Below, in pieces: positions 23,945 to 35,019 of a stretch of DNA of 64,000 nucleotides. Position numbers and translations under genes: made by a program. Source of the DNA: Orobanche coerulescens (Eukaryota; Streptophyta; Magnoliopsida; Lamiales; Orobanchaceae). Location of the stretch: positions 108,772,670 through 108,836,669 of the forward strand of contig CM065801.1 in NCBI GenBank assembly GCA_033398695.1. Direction: 5' to 3'. Under the pieces are notes generated by a model. That model worked only from the letters and a program-made list of their open reading frames with translations. It ran no database searches and was not told the origin of the DNA. Each line of letters starts with the position of its first letter. Position 1 is the first letter of the stretch.

Positions 23945-26910
23945 TGAAAGCAGTAAGATAACTCAATCAGGGATGTGTCGGTTATTGGTGCTATATGGCC
24001 AAAACCGAGAAGTCATCAGTAATGTTGACGGATATTCCGGTGGTGAGGGAATATGCCGATGTTTTTCCAGACGAGTTACCTGGTTTGCCTCCACAGAGGG
24101 ATGTGGAATTCACGATTGAGTTGGAGCCTGGTACGTCCCCGATATCGAAGGCGCCGTACCGGATGGCCCCGACCGAAATGCAGGAGTTAAAGAACCAACT
24201 TGAGGAGTTGTTCGAGAAAGGTTACATCCGACCGAGTGCGTCCCCGTGGGGAGCACCAGTATTGTTTGTCAAGAAGAAGGATGGTTCATTTCGCTTATGT
24301 ATTGATTATCGGGAGTTGAACAGGGTGACAATCAAGAATAAGTATCCCTTACCCCGTATTGATGATCTCTTAGATCAACTGCAGGGAGCTTCAGTATTTT
24401 CCAAGATCGACTTAAGGTCTGGATATCATCAGTTGCGGATCCGAGAGTCGGACATCGCGAGGACAGCGTTTCGAACACGCTATGGTCATTATGAGTTTGT
24501 GGTTATGCCGTTCGGATTGACTAATGCACCTGCGGTATTCATGGAGTTAATGAATCGGGTTTTCATCGACTTTTTGGATCGGTTTGTTGTTGTCTTCATC
24601 GATGACATTTTGATTTATTCTCGTGACCGGGAGGAACACGAGTCTCACCTTCATCGAGTGCTCGACGTGTTGAGACGAGAACAACTTTATGGGAAGTTTT
24701 CTAAATGTGAGTTCTGGATGTCCGAAGTGACTTTTCTCGGACATGTAATTTCATCAGACGGAGTTCGTGTCGATCCTCAGAAGACGGAGGCTATTCGAGA
24801 TTGGCTACCTCCGAAGAACGTTAAGGAAATCCGAAGTTTCCTCGGATTAGCGGGTTATTATCGGCGATTTGTAGAGGGATTTTCTAGAATCGCTCAACCC
24901 TTAACGAACCTTTTGCGGAAGGATAAGAAATACACGTGGTCCGACGCGTGTCAACGGAGTTTTGAGGAACTCAAGAGCCGGTTAATGTCAGCACCTGTAC
25001 TTTCCTTGCCGCAGGGAACGGAAGGATTTGTGGTCTATAGTGATGCGTCCGGACAGGGTCTCGGATGTGTGCTCATGCGACAGGAAAGTTATTGCCTATG
25101 CTTCACGGCAATTGAGGCCTTACGAGGTTAATTATCCGACCCACGACCTGGAGCTAGCGGTAGTGGTGTTCGCTTTGAAGATTTGGCGTCATTACCTTTA
25201 TGGCGTCACCATCGATATTCACCGATCATAAGAGCTTAAAGTATATATTTACTCGAAGGAGTTAAATATGCGTCGAGACGGTGGTTGGAATTAATCAAAG
25301 ATTATGATATCGAGATCCTCTACCACCGGCAAGGCGAACGTTGTCACCGACGCCTTGAGTCGTAAGTCCGTTCGAGAGCAGATGCTTGCCCGTTTAACAG
25401 TTCGAAGGAGCTTGGCGGGAATTCCTTAGACCCGAGATCGAGGTCGCCGGCGAGTTCGGGCGACTTTGTATGTTAGAGATTTCATCGTCACTAGAGGAGA
25501 CAATTCGAGAGAATCGGGGTTCGGACCCATCATTGTTACGCATCCGTGAGGATGTGGCTCGAGGAAAGCCCTGGATTTGTGGTCCACGAGGATGGACTTT
25601 TGAGGTTTAAGAATCGGTTGTGTGTACGCGAATGACGAGTTGAAAAACTCGATTTTGAAAGAAGCTCATGCTACCCCTTATTCTGCATCCGGTCTAGCAA
25701 GATGTACAAGGACTTGAAACAAAATTACCGGTGGAGTAATATGAAGCGAAGTCGCAGAATTTGTTTCGAGATGCTTAACTCACAACAAGTTAAGATTGAA
25801 CATCAGCGACCGGCGGGTATGCTGAAACCTCTTCCTATTCCCGAATGGAAGTGGGAAGACATTTCTATGGATTTCATCACGAGTTTGCCGATGAGTCGTC
25901 GTGGCATGAATACGATCTGGGTGATCGTGGACCGCTTAACTAAATCAGCTCATTTCCTTGAGATCAAGGATACATGGGGTCCCGAGAGACTTGCCCAGCT
26001 TTTCATCAAAGAGATAGTGAGACTTCACGGTACTCCTAAAAGTATCGTTTCCGATCGTGACGGACGGTTCGTGTCTCATTTTTGGAAATCAGTTCATCGT
26101 GCTATGGGAACCCAGCTTAATCTCAGTACCGCTTTTCATCCTCAGTCCGACGGACAATCAGAGAGGACCATTCAGACATTAGAGGACATGTTGAGGGCAT
26201 GCGTCCTCGATTGGAAAGACGATTGGGAAGCCCAACTACCATTGATCGAGTTCACGTATAATAATTGTTGGCATGCTTCGATCAAGATGGCACCTTACGA
26301 AGCCTTGTATGGTCGTCGTTGTCGATCTCCGTTGTGTTGGGACGACTTATCAGAATCAATCGGCACCGAGCCCGATATGCTTATAGCCGCCCGTGAGAAG
26401 GTAGCTTTGATCAGGAGTCGTTTGTTGACCGCTCAGAGTCGGCAGAAATCATATGCAGATAACCGTCGTCGACCATTAGAGTTCGAGGCTGGTGACCATG
26501 TGTTGGTCAAGGTATCCCCGAGTCGTGGTATCTTCCGTTTTGGGAAGAGGGGAAAGTTGAGTCCGAGATTCATTGGACCATTTGAGATTTTGGATCGAGT
26601 GGGCGAGTTAGCTTATCGATTGGCTTTACCTCCGGCGTTGAGCCGAATTCATAATGTGTTTCATGTCTCTCAGTTGCGGAAGTATGTTGCCGACCCGAGT
26701 CACATACTTCAGTTCGACGAAATCGAGATCGCCGACGATCATTCATATGAGGAGCGTCCTATACGAGTTTTAGAGCGGCGAATCAAGCAGTTGAGGAATA
26801 AGACGATTCCTTTGGTTAAAATTCAGTGGTCTAGACACGGAGTCGAAGAGGCTACTTGGGAAACCGAGGATAGTATGCGGGAGAGTTATCCCGAGTTGTT
26901 TGACCCTTAG
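23945..26910 (+). pseudogene. Element B polymerase: RT, RNase H, integrase, chromodomain
   Basis: After a frameshift near 23935 and a TAA at 23959, the RT is open from 23995 to about 25085 ([28 protein letters not shown]). RNase H continues in another frame (VIAYASRQL...[15 protein letters not shown]) to 25231. The next 470 bases contain many one- to three-base gaps and no open frame. Integrase then runs open from 25702 to 26910 with CLNS in the place of the second zinc cysteine pair (CLTC in A and C), MDFITSL, SDRDGRF, GQSERTIQT, FIGPFEIL and a chromodomain ending EEATWETED...YPELF. The concentration of gaps in one short stretch may reflect assembly error rather than decay. Confidence 0.88.
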
Positions 26911-26931
26911 TTTCGGGGACGAAACTTTTTT

Positions 26932-26944
26932 AAGGGGGGGTGTA
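26932..26944 (+). other. Element B polypurine tract
   Basis: AAGGGGGGG followed by TGTA precedes the 3' LTR start TGTAATACCC. Confidence 0.8.
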
Positions 26945-29415
26945 TGTAATACCCAGTTGTAATTCAGTAATTATCACTCAGTAATTATCATTCAGTATTT
27001 ATCATTCAGTAATTTCATTCATCATTGATCATTTGTCACTCATATTCAGTCATGGTATTCATCATTCAGAGTAATTGTATCGTGTATCAATCGTCATTCA
27101 TCACTAATCTGATTGGAGTTTCGTGTCGTGTTTATCATCATTGTCATTTTCGTTGCAAGCTGTGCTTGAGGAGTAGCGCACGCTACATACTCCTTTTAGC
27201 GTACGCTAATTGGGTATAGGTAGCGCACGCTACCGCTCAGCTTTAGAGCACGCTAAGGCTACCTTGGCTGCAGTCCAGAAGGTACTGGACTGCAGGTGAG
27301 AATAATTGTAGCGCACGCTACGAGTGGTAAGTAGCGCGCGCTAACGGGTCGTAGTAGCGCACGCTATATGTGTGGAGTAGCGCGCGCTAGGGGCGGATCA
27401 GGTTGAGTCCAGTGGCTACTGGACTGCACCGGGTTTATTCATAGCGCACGCTATGCATTGTTGTTAGCGTACGCAACCGATATATTAGCGCACGCTAAAT
27501 AATGGTTGTAGCGCACGCTATCGAGGTTAGATCAGAAGGCAGATGGTTTTCTGGACTCCAGTACTGGGCGTCAAATATTTCGCTAGCGCACGCTAACAAT
27601 GGATATTAGCGCACGCTAGTAGTATGGCCGTAGCGCACGCTACAAAGAGGTACGTAGCGCGCGCTACCGTGTTCGGACAGTGGGTACTGGACTACCCAAA
27701 TTACTCGTTAGCGCACGCTATGCACAAGGGCTAGCACACGCTAACCTGGACTGAGTATAAATTGGACAGTTAGTCAGACTTCTCCATTTGCTCATCTCAT
27801 TTCACTCCGTCGGTATTTTTGGGCGATTTCGAGCGTTTCGGAGAGGGTTCTTCGAGGTGTAATCATCAATCATCATCTTCAAGCTCATCTTTCGGATTGA
27901 TCATCATTTCATCATCTTCATCACATCGAATCAAAGGTATTAATCTCTTGGATCTAGAATTTCGGATTTTTGGGTTTTCCTTCCGATTTCTTCGTGTAAG
28001 CTTGGATTATCATTGGGATATGTTAAGTTATGGATTATCTACTTGGATAAATATATTCCTCCGGATTTAATGGTTATTTTCGGAATTGTTTTCAAGAACC
28101 CTTGGGGTTGACTTCGGTTAATTGGGTATTTTCCGATTGATGTCGTTATAATCATGAATTATGGATTCCTAATGGATTATTGATATCATTGAAGTGTTTT
28201 GTTAGTTCGAAATACTCATTTTGGTGTGGGTTTCGACATATTCGGTATTGGATATTTCCGAAGTTGTGCGGTCGGTTACGTATTCGTTAGAATGCCCCAA
28301 TGAGTTTGATTATCGTTGTTTCGACCTTTGAGTTAGTCGTGTTTTGTTGTTTGATGCGTGTATTGAACGGTTGTTGGTAATTATTGTTATTCAAGGTTGT
28401 TCGAGCGACCGGTATTTCACTTAGGACGTTGTTCGTGGACTGACATTCTTCATCGGTATTGAGTAAGTTGATTCTTACTCGGTTAAAAGGATATTCATTC
28501 CTTTTTTTGTTGATCATTCATAATCATAACTCATTCATCATTGTATTAATCATTTTGAGACTTGTAATTGTCGGATAATCATTTCATTAGCGAGGAACGG
28601 CGGTTCCAATCATTTCATTGAAAACTATCAATCACTTCATTATATCGGTGAGTCATTCTTGACTTTGTCGGATTAGTATTATTCATTGATATTCATTATG
28701 GTCATTCTTGTTCATATGACCTTCTGGGTTCATATTGCGTGGCCGGGTGCGGATGTGTGGAATTTTTAGTCGGGCACATGATGGCCATGTATTGGGAGTG
28801 ATACATTGGACTGTGCACACGGTAACGATTACCTCCGTGAGACTAATTAGGTACAAGGACGGGTGTGTCCGGTCATCCGTCTTGTACACTTGCACAGAAC
28901 ACTACGGGCGTACTATGATGCTCCTCTTCAGCGTAATTCATAACTAAGGATATTTCATAACTTCAGTTAAATCATGTTTGTGTATTTTCAACCCTTGAGG
29001 ATTGTTGTTACGTAGAATCGACCGTTGGGGATTTTGTTTTCGTGTCACGGCAAGGCAAAGGCACGGAAGAGCATGTTGACGGCGACGAGTCCTGATGATA
29101 CTAGTAGGGGGCCCCACCATTCCGTTTGTTCATCATTTTGATCATTTCAGTTATTTCTGTCATTTGTATTTTCCGCTGCAAATTCCGTTTGTAATGTTTA
29201 TTTATTCAGGGTGGTGTATTTTATCTTCATATAAAATACACTAGTATTCGGTATTGTCCTGGTGTGTTGTACTTAAACTCCTCATCGGAGTGTTTGGTAA
29301 TATAATGTGGTTCGGTACTACAATTATATTATTTAATTCATCATTTTCATTTGCCTGGTGGGTCCCAGTCGGGGATTCACGGCACTGTAATATCCGCCTA
29401 GTTTGGGGTGTTACA
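26945..29415 (+). repeat. Element B 3' LTR
   Basis: 2471 bp, near-identical to the 5' LTR over most of its length. It has two extra palindrome units (46 bp) at 27355 and 27378, and a dense cluster of small differences between about 28620 and 29130. Confidence 0.92.
27174..27743. repeat. Element B 3' LTR palindrome array, 18 units
   Basis: Units start at 27174, 27197, 27221, 27244; 27309, 27332, 27355, 27378; 27442, 27465, 27486, 27509; 27584, 27607, 27631, 27655; 27709, 27732. This gives four full quartets and one pair. The second quartet has exact 23-bp spacing. Confidence 0.93.
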
Positions 29416-29420
29416 GGCGG

Positions 29421-30790
29421 AGAGATCGGAGGAGAACGATCATAAGTACTGCCTACATGCATCCTTATGATAGAGGATGACAGCGAATGATAACGATCAT
29501 TAACGTAGAAGGAAGAATAAAATCATAAGTACTGCCTACATGCATCATCATCATAAATGTAATGGACATAGACGAGAGAAATAAGGTTAGGCATAACCAG
29601 AGCTTATGCCGAAACAAAGAGATCCATCGAACAGCTTAGAAATCGAACGATATGGCCGGTAATCAAAATTGAATATGATCGACCGTGTAGCTTTTTTATC
29701 TATATTTTGTATGTCATATCCGCACTGAAAATAGTTCTCAACCGATGGTTCTTCCGCAGATATCAAATACAAGGAAACAATTGCTAACCTTTCTAGAGTC
29801 GGCAAAGATGCAACAAACAAGAACAAATAACAACACATTTTAAGACTTCTTCAATGTGAAGAATAGGACACTTGGAAATTGACAATGAAGAAACTAAATA
29901 GACATAGCCTTGGAGTTGTGCAATGGCCTCACGTGAACCAAGATCCATGACTTATGGAGCTAACAAAGAGATGTAATCTTTACCAATATTCCCTATAATA
30001 ATGGATAGGCTTGGAAAGGAAAGGAAAGCTAGTAAATTAAAAACAAAAACAAAAAATAGTAATTTAACCAACAGTGTCCAATTTATATAGCTATGTAACA
30101 TATTGGTTGCTGCACAAACCATAGAAACTCGCGTGTCAGAAGCGCTCAACCGACCTTAGGTCCTCGCCCACTCTCCATGGTGAGCCTTCTCGACTGTGAA
30201 TAGATCTAGTGATAAGTGATTGGAGAATAATAGACGGGAAAAAGAAATCCAATGATTATCTAATGGCACAAAGGAAAGTGGTACATGGAAATACATGTCG
30301 TAATTATAGCGGCTGATTTTAGAACTAAATAGAAAAGGCTTGAATAAAAATGAAAATCTAAATTGACTGGGTGCTTAGAAAGTAAAGGACTGGCGGAAGA
30401 AAGAAAGTAGAATTCGCAGCAAGTAATGCTTCGAAGAACCAAAAAGTAAAACGTTAAATTAAAACTGACCTACACAAATACTTGCACTAAAAAGTTTAGC
30501 ATTTCAGCTGAAATTAGCTCCGTGCCCATGGATGTAACCAATGAGCATCATCACGCTTTTCCCCAGGGGTAAAGAACGAGAAAGCTGTCTAGTTAACCAA
30601 TGAGACTCAAGTTAAACATGATTTAACTACATTAGGAGCAAATTTGACAGAATTGCAAGAAACATGTAGTAGTTCCAATCACTAAATGCTAATCAATGAT
30701 AGATGCATCTCAACAAAAGTGCACGTAAAAGGTACATCAAGTAGAGACCCTTACCCACGCATCACTAACAACAACAAACAATTAAGATGA
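29421..30790. other. CACTA interior right of element B, no gene recognised
   Basis: AT-rich sequence. A minus-strand open stretch at 29587-29838 matches nothing I know. TAAGTACTGCCTACATGCATC is repeated at about 29444 and 29526 as a local direct duplication. The rest may be introns of captured genes. Confidence 0.45.
30541..30565. repeat. 25-bp direct repeat within CACTA
   Basis: The word beginning ATGAGCATCATCACGC and ending TTTTCCCCA recurs at 32697-32721. A partial copy is at 32641. Its role is unknown. Confidence 0.7.
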
Positions 30791-30825
30791 AATGAGTTTC
30801 ATGCAATACGAAAAACCTCTATATT

Positions 30826-32545
30826 ATAGATGCCAACTTTCCCATCAAATGAAGATGTCGATATGATTCCAGGAATCTTGGAGTACCAAAGTGTACATCA
30901 AAATTCCATTGGTTCCAGCAGTAATTCAGCCACAATCTACAAAAATAATGTATGTCATCACTGCTCCATGTGTCGAATACTGTCCCAAAGAATTGAGAAG
31001 CACAAAACAAAGATCCGAAAAGGAAATCCGCATGCGTAATGGAAATGACAACAACTATACTTCATGGGAAATACAAGCAACCAAGTTATTTACCTCTCCA
31101 TACAAAGTGTCCCAAAGAAATAAGTACGATTATCCTTGGCACATGTAAGCAGATAGGAGCCATCAATAGGGCACCATGACATAGCAATCACACTGATACA
31201 CGTGACACAAAGATTTGACGAAATTCAAACATGAAAACGAAATTTTTAGTATGGCATAGTCATCACAATACGTAAGACAAGGTTAACGCTTAAATGTAAC
31301 TAAAACAACACAAATTGGAAGTGGTCAGAAAAGAATCTCGTCATATCGGTTGTCCCGAGTATAGGGTAAACAATATAAGGGTATGTACACGAAGCGAGAG
31401 ATGGCAGACGAAAACTACTCCCTAGAGCAAAGGCAGAAAAACACGGTTACACAAAATTTGAAGTTATATTGCGGCCGGTTCTTATGAAATCGTTGATTTA
31501 TAAATTTATATTTCAGCACTGGGGCCTCGTGTACCCCAATAAAAAGAAAAAAACGTGTAAGTTGGATATGGAGACAAACGTGACTTAATCATTGGATGTT
31601 GTTTAAACAGTTCAAAGATTCCCATTATCTCGGTGGCAAATGAACACATTCTTGTTCATCCATTCACCATATATCATAAAACATCAAAAGTTCGTAATTC
31701 ATGCATTTCCCACCTTATCATAGAACATCTAAGTTTCAAGCCTGTCGGACATCCCACCGGGAGCGCCTATGCTTAAGTTCATTGAGAGTTTCCTCCACTA
31801 AAGAAAGCTCTACACTCGATCAAGCAATATTTGTCTAGCCTGTTATATTAAGGAAATGTATTTCGTATAGCTTGACCACAACAATATCCTACACCAATAA
31901 ATCTAGACCTTTCAATCTTAAATGTTATTTGATGTCTCTATTTTGAAGGTCTGATGCTTTTCACGAAATCAAGTGGAATTTTGTTGGCTAATCAGATCCC
32001 TTCCAGCACCATTTCATTCTGAAAAACTTTGCAATGCAACCACTCCCCCATCATTATTGATACAGAAACATGAAATCTTGTTAGCAATCCAAGAGAACAC
32101 TGAATACATGGTTGCTAAATTTTCCATGTCTACTTTTTTGTGGAAAGGTTTTATGACAGGGACAATACAGTTAACCTAGAAATAAAGTGAATCATAGATG
32201 ATTATTTTTTATGTACAACAATAACGTCGAGAAGAATAGAATGATGGGAGAGCATTGGATCGGACTATAATCATCAATATTTGAGAGAGATCATAATAGT
32301 TGATCAAAGCATCCCAATTCCTACATCTTAAAAGATTGATCATTTTCATTTTCTAAACTTTGATATATTAGTATAGAGTCCACTTGAAAACCGAATAGAA
32401 ACATCAACCGTAACCATATTGCAAAAATAGTCAATCGGTTATTTTGTATAGAGTTACAGTGAACTCCTGAAAATTAACATACCTTTGGTGTGCCCAACAA
32501 ATTCCTTTACTGGAGTCATTATATTGCGCATATCCCACAAATTGA
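30826..32545 (-). pseudogene. Captured SEC31-like gene fragment (three exons)
   Basis: Minus-strand exons read in gene order. Exon at 32483-32540 encodes LWDMRNIMTPVKEFVGHTK and ends at a GTATGTTA donor. Exon at about 31098-31195 encodes [20 protein letters not shown] and NRT. Exon at about 30829-30955 follows a TTTTTGTAG acceptor and encodes VAEL, FDVH, then in another frame [20 protein letters not shown] and YNIE. These are consecutive WD40 pieces of SEC31, the outer COPII coat subunit that shapes vesicles leaving the endoplasmic reticulum. Small insertions and deletions break the frame (for example TT before WYSK). Introns are retained, so this is DNA-level capture by the CACTA. Confidence 0.8.
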
Positions 32546-32559
32546 AAATGAAAAAGGCA

Positions 32560-33079
32560 ATTACAATGGTCATAAATTAAGGTGTTTGAGATATAATATT
32601 TATGCAAAGAAACTTGCCGAGGGCAACCGTAGGTGTAATCATGAGCATCATATCGCTTACCCCTATCATCAAATCTCCAACAAAAATGGTGTAATCATGA
32701 GCATCATCACGCTTTTCCCCAAAGACCCATGGATGCCTGGCCTAATCGAAAGGTTGCTCAAGACTCGCGAATGATGATAGGGTTTAGGGAGGAGTTCTAC
32801 GGAGCTAGGGTTTAGGGTTTATGAGGAGGAGTTTAAGAGAGAGAGAGGAGGCGGTTCAACTGATGTGTGTGAGATTTGGGGGTGAATCGTTGTGTGTTTG
32901 AGAGATTTGAGTGATTTGAGTGATGAATCGACTGATGTTTGCGAGAGATTTGTGAGATTTGGGTTAAGTGTGTGTTTGAGTGTGTTTCTTGTGTTGAGCG
33001 GGAATAGGAGAGATTTGTGAGATTTGGGTTAAGTGATGAATCGACTGATGTTTCTGGTCATCGATATAAATAAATTTTA
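32560..33079. other. CACTA right interior, no intact gene
   Basis: Contains AGGGTTTAGGG-like words near 32770-32820, a GAGAGAGAGAGG tract, and repeated GAGAGATTTGTGAGATTTGGG. It could be the 5' untranslated region of the captured gene, read on the minus strand. I see no coding sequence. Confidence 0.45.
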
Positions 33080-33242
33080 AAAGATTATGACTGTCACTTT
33101 TTGACACATGTAAACTCGCGTCATCGCTAATGGAAATTTTACGCGTTATGACTCTGATTATGTGACTAAGATATTTGCGAGTCATCTTCGACTGTTGGTC
33201 ATAAAAAAAGGGTCAAGGAAGGGGCTGTTTCTACTAGTGATA

Positions 33243-34783
33243 ATAGCTCCATAACGGTTGAGCCAATCGTCTCCGAGAATTAAATCGTCACCGTAGATGT
33301 CAACTACAATAAGATTTGATGGCCAATCTCTCCCTCCTATAGACACTGGAAAATCTCTAGCCTCTAGGGTTCCCATAATTCTCTCTCCGCTCGGCAAACC
33401 CACAACATATGGTTCACAATCAAATAAGCACGAGATTTTTAAACGATTAACACAGTTCAATGATATGAAAGAATGTGTAGCTCCGGAATCGAATAAGACA
33501 CTGACTGGTTGCAAAAGGATCTGAATCGTACCTGATGCAACAGCAGTGTTTTGATCGTCTGATTTCCTCATCTCGTACAGGCGTGGAGGAACGGACCCAG
33601 CACTGGATGTCTCTCTCTTCCCAATATTTTGCTGCTGAAATCCACTCTGATGCGTCTGGTTCACACTTATCTCCTTTGGAACTGGCGCTGGTGTGCGGGT
33701 ACCAAAAGATCTAGTAGCAACTCCACAGAAAGCTGCACGGTGCCCTTCTTGCCCACAATCGTAACAAGTCACAGAAGATGCGGGGCAATCACGTCGAATA
33801 TGCCCTGCTCGACCACAATTGTAGCATTTCTTTGATGCGTCCGAAACTGCTGATGTTGTCCGGAACTTCTTTCCACCTCTAGAAGGATGTGGAGGTTTCC
33901 TAGCCAAATAAAAGGAAGACTGGCCCTTGCGGGGCCCACCACTCTTGTTTTCTGAGAACCTGCCGGTCACTTTCTGCTTCTTTGCCTCCACTGATTTCTC
34001 CACCGCCACCTCTTTCATGTCGTAGGCCAGCGCTTTGTCTTGATACTGTCGCAACGTAGTACACTCGAATCCGGACATGTACTGTTGAATCTCCGGCTTC
34101 ATTCGCATATCGAAATGAAAAATCTTTTCTGCCTCCATTCTGACCAAGTGTCGGACACAAGTCAGCTGATGATTAAAAGTTTTGATTATGTCTGTTACAG
34201 TTGCTTCCGAACTCTGTGGTAAGAAAAACTCTTGGATTTTTGCCTCTCTAACTGGACGAGGACAACACTGTGCTTCCATCATTAGTTTGAATTCCGTCCA
34301 CTCCGCATTATGATTCTCGGGCCGAATAGCTTCCCACCAGTCAAAGGCCTCCCTAGTTAGAAAATACTGGGCAATGGGAACCTTCCGGTCCTCGGGACAA
34401 TTAATACCCGCGAATATTTTCTCTAACTCCTTTAGCCAATGATCCCAAGAAAGTGCCTCAGCAGATCCGTCAAACTTTGGCGGGTGCAATTTGACCACCT
34501 CAGCAAGCCATCTGTCTCCCCGGTTATCCTCGTGGTGCTGCTGTCCCATCGTTGTCTGCATGCGATCAACTACCTGAGCGAACTGGTTTATTTGAGCCAC
34601 CACCTGTTGAAGCACTCCCGGCATGTTAGGATTTGCGTCGTCATTCGCCGATCCCTGCTGCCCTCCAGAATGGGAATCGGTTCTACTAGCCGATAATTCT
34701 GGGGTAGTTGCGGAATCCACGTGTCTCATATTTCCACGTCCGCGTCCACGACCACGTCCGCGTCCACGACCTCCTCTCAACAT
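33243..34783 (-). pseudogene. Element A gag-protease
   Basis: Open from the ATG at 34783 (chosen over one 14 codons upstream because MLRGGRGRGRG matches element C and follows a CAG acceptor) to the CACTA junction. Features: an Arg-Gly repeat N-terminus, the gag core (PPKFDG, SWDHWLKELEKIFAGINC, AFDWWEA), two knuckles (CYNCGRAGHIRRDC and CYDCGQEGHRAAFC), and a protease with LFDSGATHSFIS. It ends at DDWLNRYGAII, where the CACTA interrupts it. The distance minus the CACTA and its duplication is a multiple of three, so gag-protease and pol were one frame. No stop lies in this part; only the insertion and the ambers in pol break it. Confidence 0.9.
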
Positions 34784-34784
34784 A

Positions 34785-34886
34785 CTGAAAACACAACTTC
34801 TCAATATCCAAGACAAAATTTTCAAAAATAAAGCCCGTCAAAACAGAGTTAAGTAAAACGGTAGTACAAGAGATTAGGAGACTTAC
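34785..34886 (-). other. Candidate 102-bp leader intron, element A
   Basis: The donor GGTT|GTAAGTCTCC at 34886 and acceptor GTTTTCAG ending at 34785 bracket 102 bp. The gag ATG starts one base after the acceptor (CAG|TATG). Element C has the same sites at the same 102-bp spacing. An internal CTTAACT could serve as the branch point. Confidence 0.55.
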
Positions 34887-34998
34887 AACCACGGTCCACA
34901 TGACGACTTTTGGCTGAACAGTGATGTTACGAATGACTCATAAATCAATAACATAAACAGACCCAACTTAAAACCTGACTGCCAAGATATCCATGAAT

Positions 34999-35014
34999 CT
35001 TAGCTCCGATACCA
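34999..35014 (-). other. Element A primer binding site
   Basis: The minus strand reads TGGTATCGGAGCTAAG, 5 bases inside the 5' LTR. It matches the plant initiator tRNA-Met 3' end with one change in the first twelve bases. Confidence 0.85.
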
Positions 35015-35019
35015 TATTC

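Larger units (their letters stand above)
19290..29415 (+). mobile_element. Chromovirus B (Ty3/gypsy), full length
   Basis: A complete plus-strand element of 10,126 bp: LTRs 19290-21720 and 26945-29415, primer site 21725, gag-protease to 23944, pol 23995-26910 and polypurine tract 26932. GGCGG duplications flank it inside the CACTA. Its LTRs are the least diverged pair in the left stack apart from one dense cluster of differences. It is the innermost layer, hence the youngest insertion there. The coding region has frameshifts and is not functional as written. Confidence 0.93.
17309..33239. mobile_element. CACTA (En/Spm-type) transposon carrying host gene fragments
   Basis: The termini are CACTAGTAGAAAAAGGGCC on the left and its inverted relative CACTAGTAGAAACAGCCCC on the right, flanked by ATA. 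Both ends carry subterminal motifs GTCATAA and GACGCG in several copies. The span is 15,931 bp, but element B plus its 5-bp duplication accounts for 10,131, leaving a 5.8-kb transposon. I see no transposase, so it looks non-autonomous. It holds degenerate exons of a SEC31-like gene and a short acyl-CoA-binding-like exon. It sits exactly between the protease and RT coding parts of element A. Confidence 0.88.

Noticed and set aside
27174..27743. CRISPR-like array: many short partly palindromic repeats with regular spacers
   Set aside because: The units are 12 bp with 9-12 bp spacers inside plant LTRs next to a TATA box. There are no cas genes and the context is eukaryotic.
29587..29838. Minus-strand frame of 83 codons in the CACTA
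   Set aside because: No recognisable motif or splice context. It could be part of a captured gene but I cannot support that.
32765..32825. Telomere-like AGGGTTTAGGG words
   Set aside because: Only two or three irregular copies inside the CACTA; no tandem telomeric array.
33182..33242. C-terminal codons of the gag-protease frame beyond the YGAII motif
   Set aside because: These codons are the CACTA terminal inverted repeat read through by chance, not protease.
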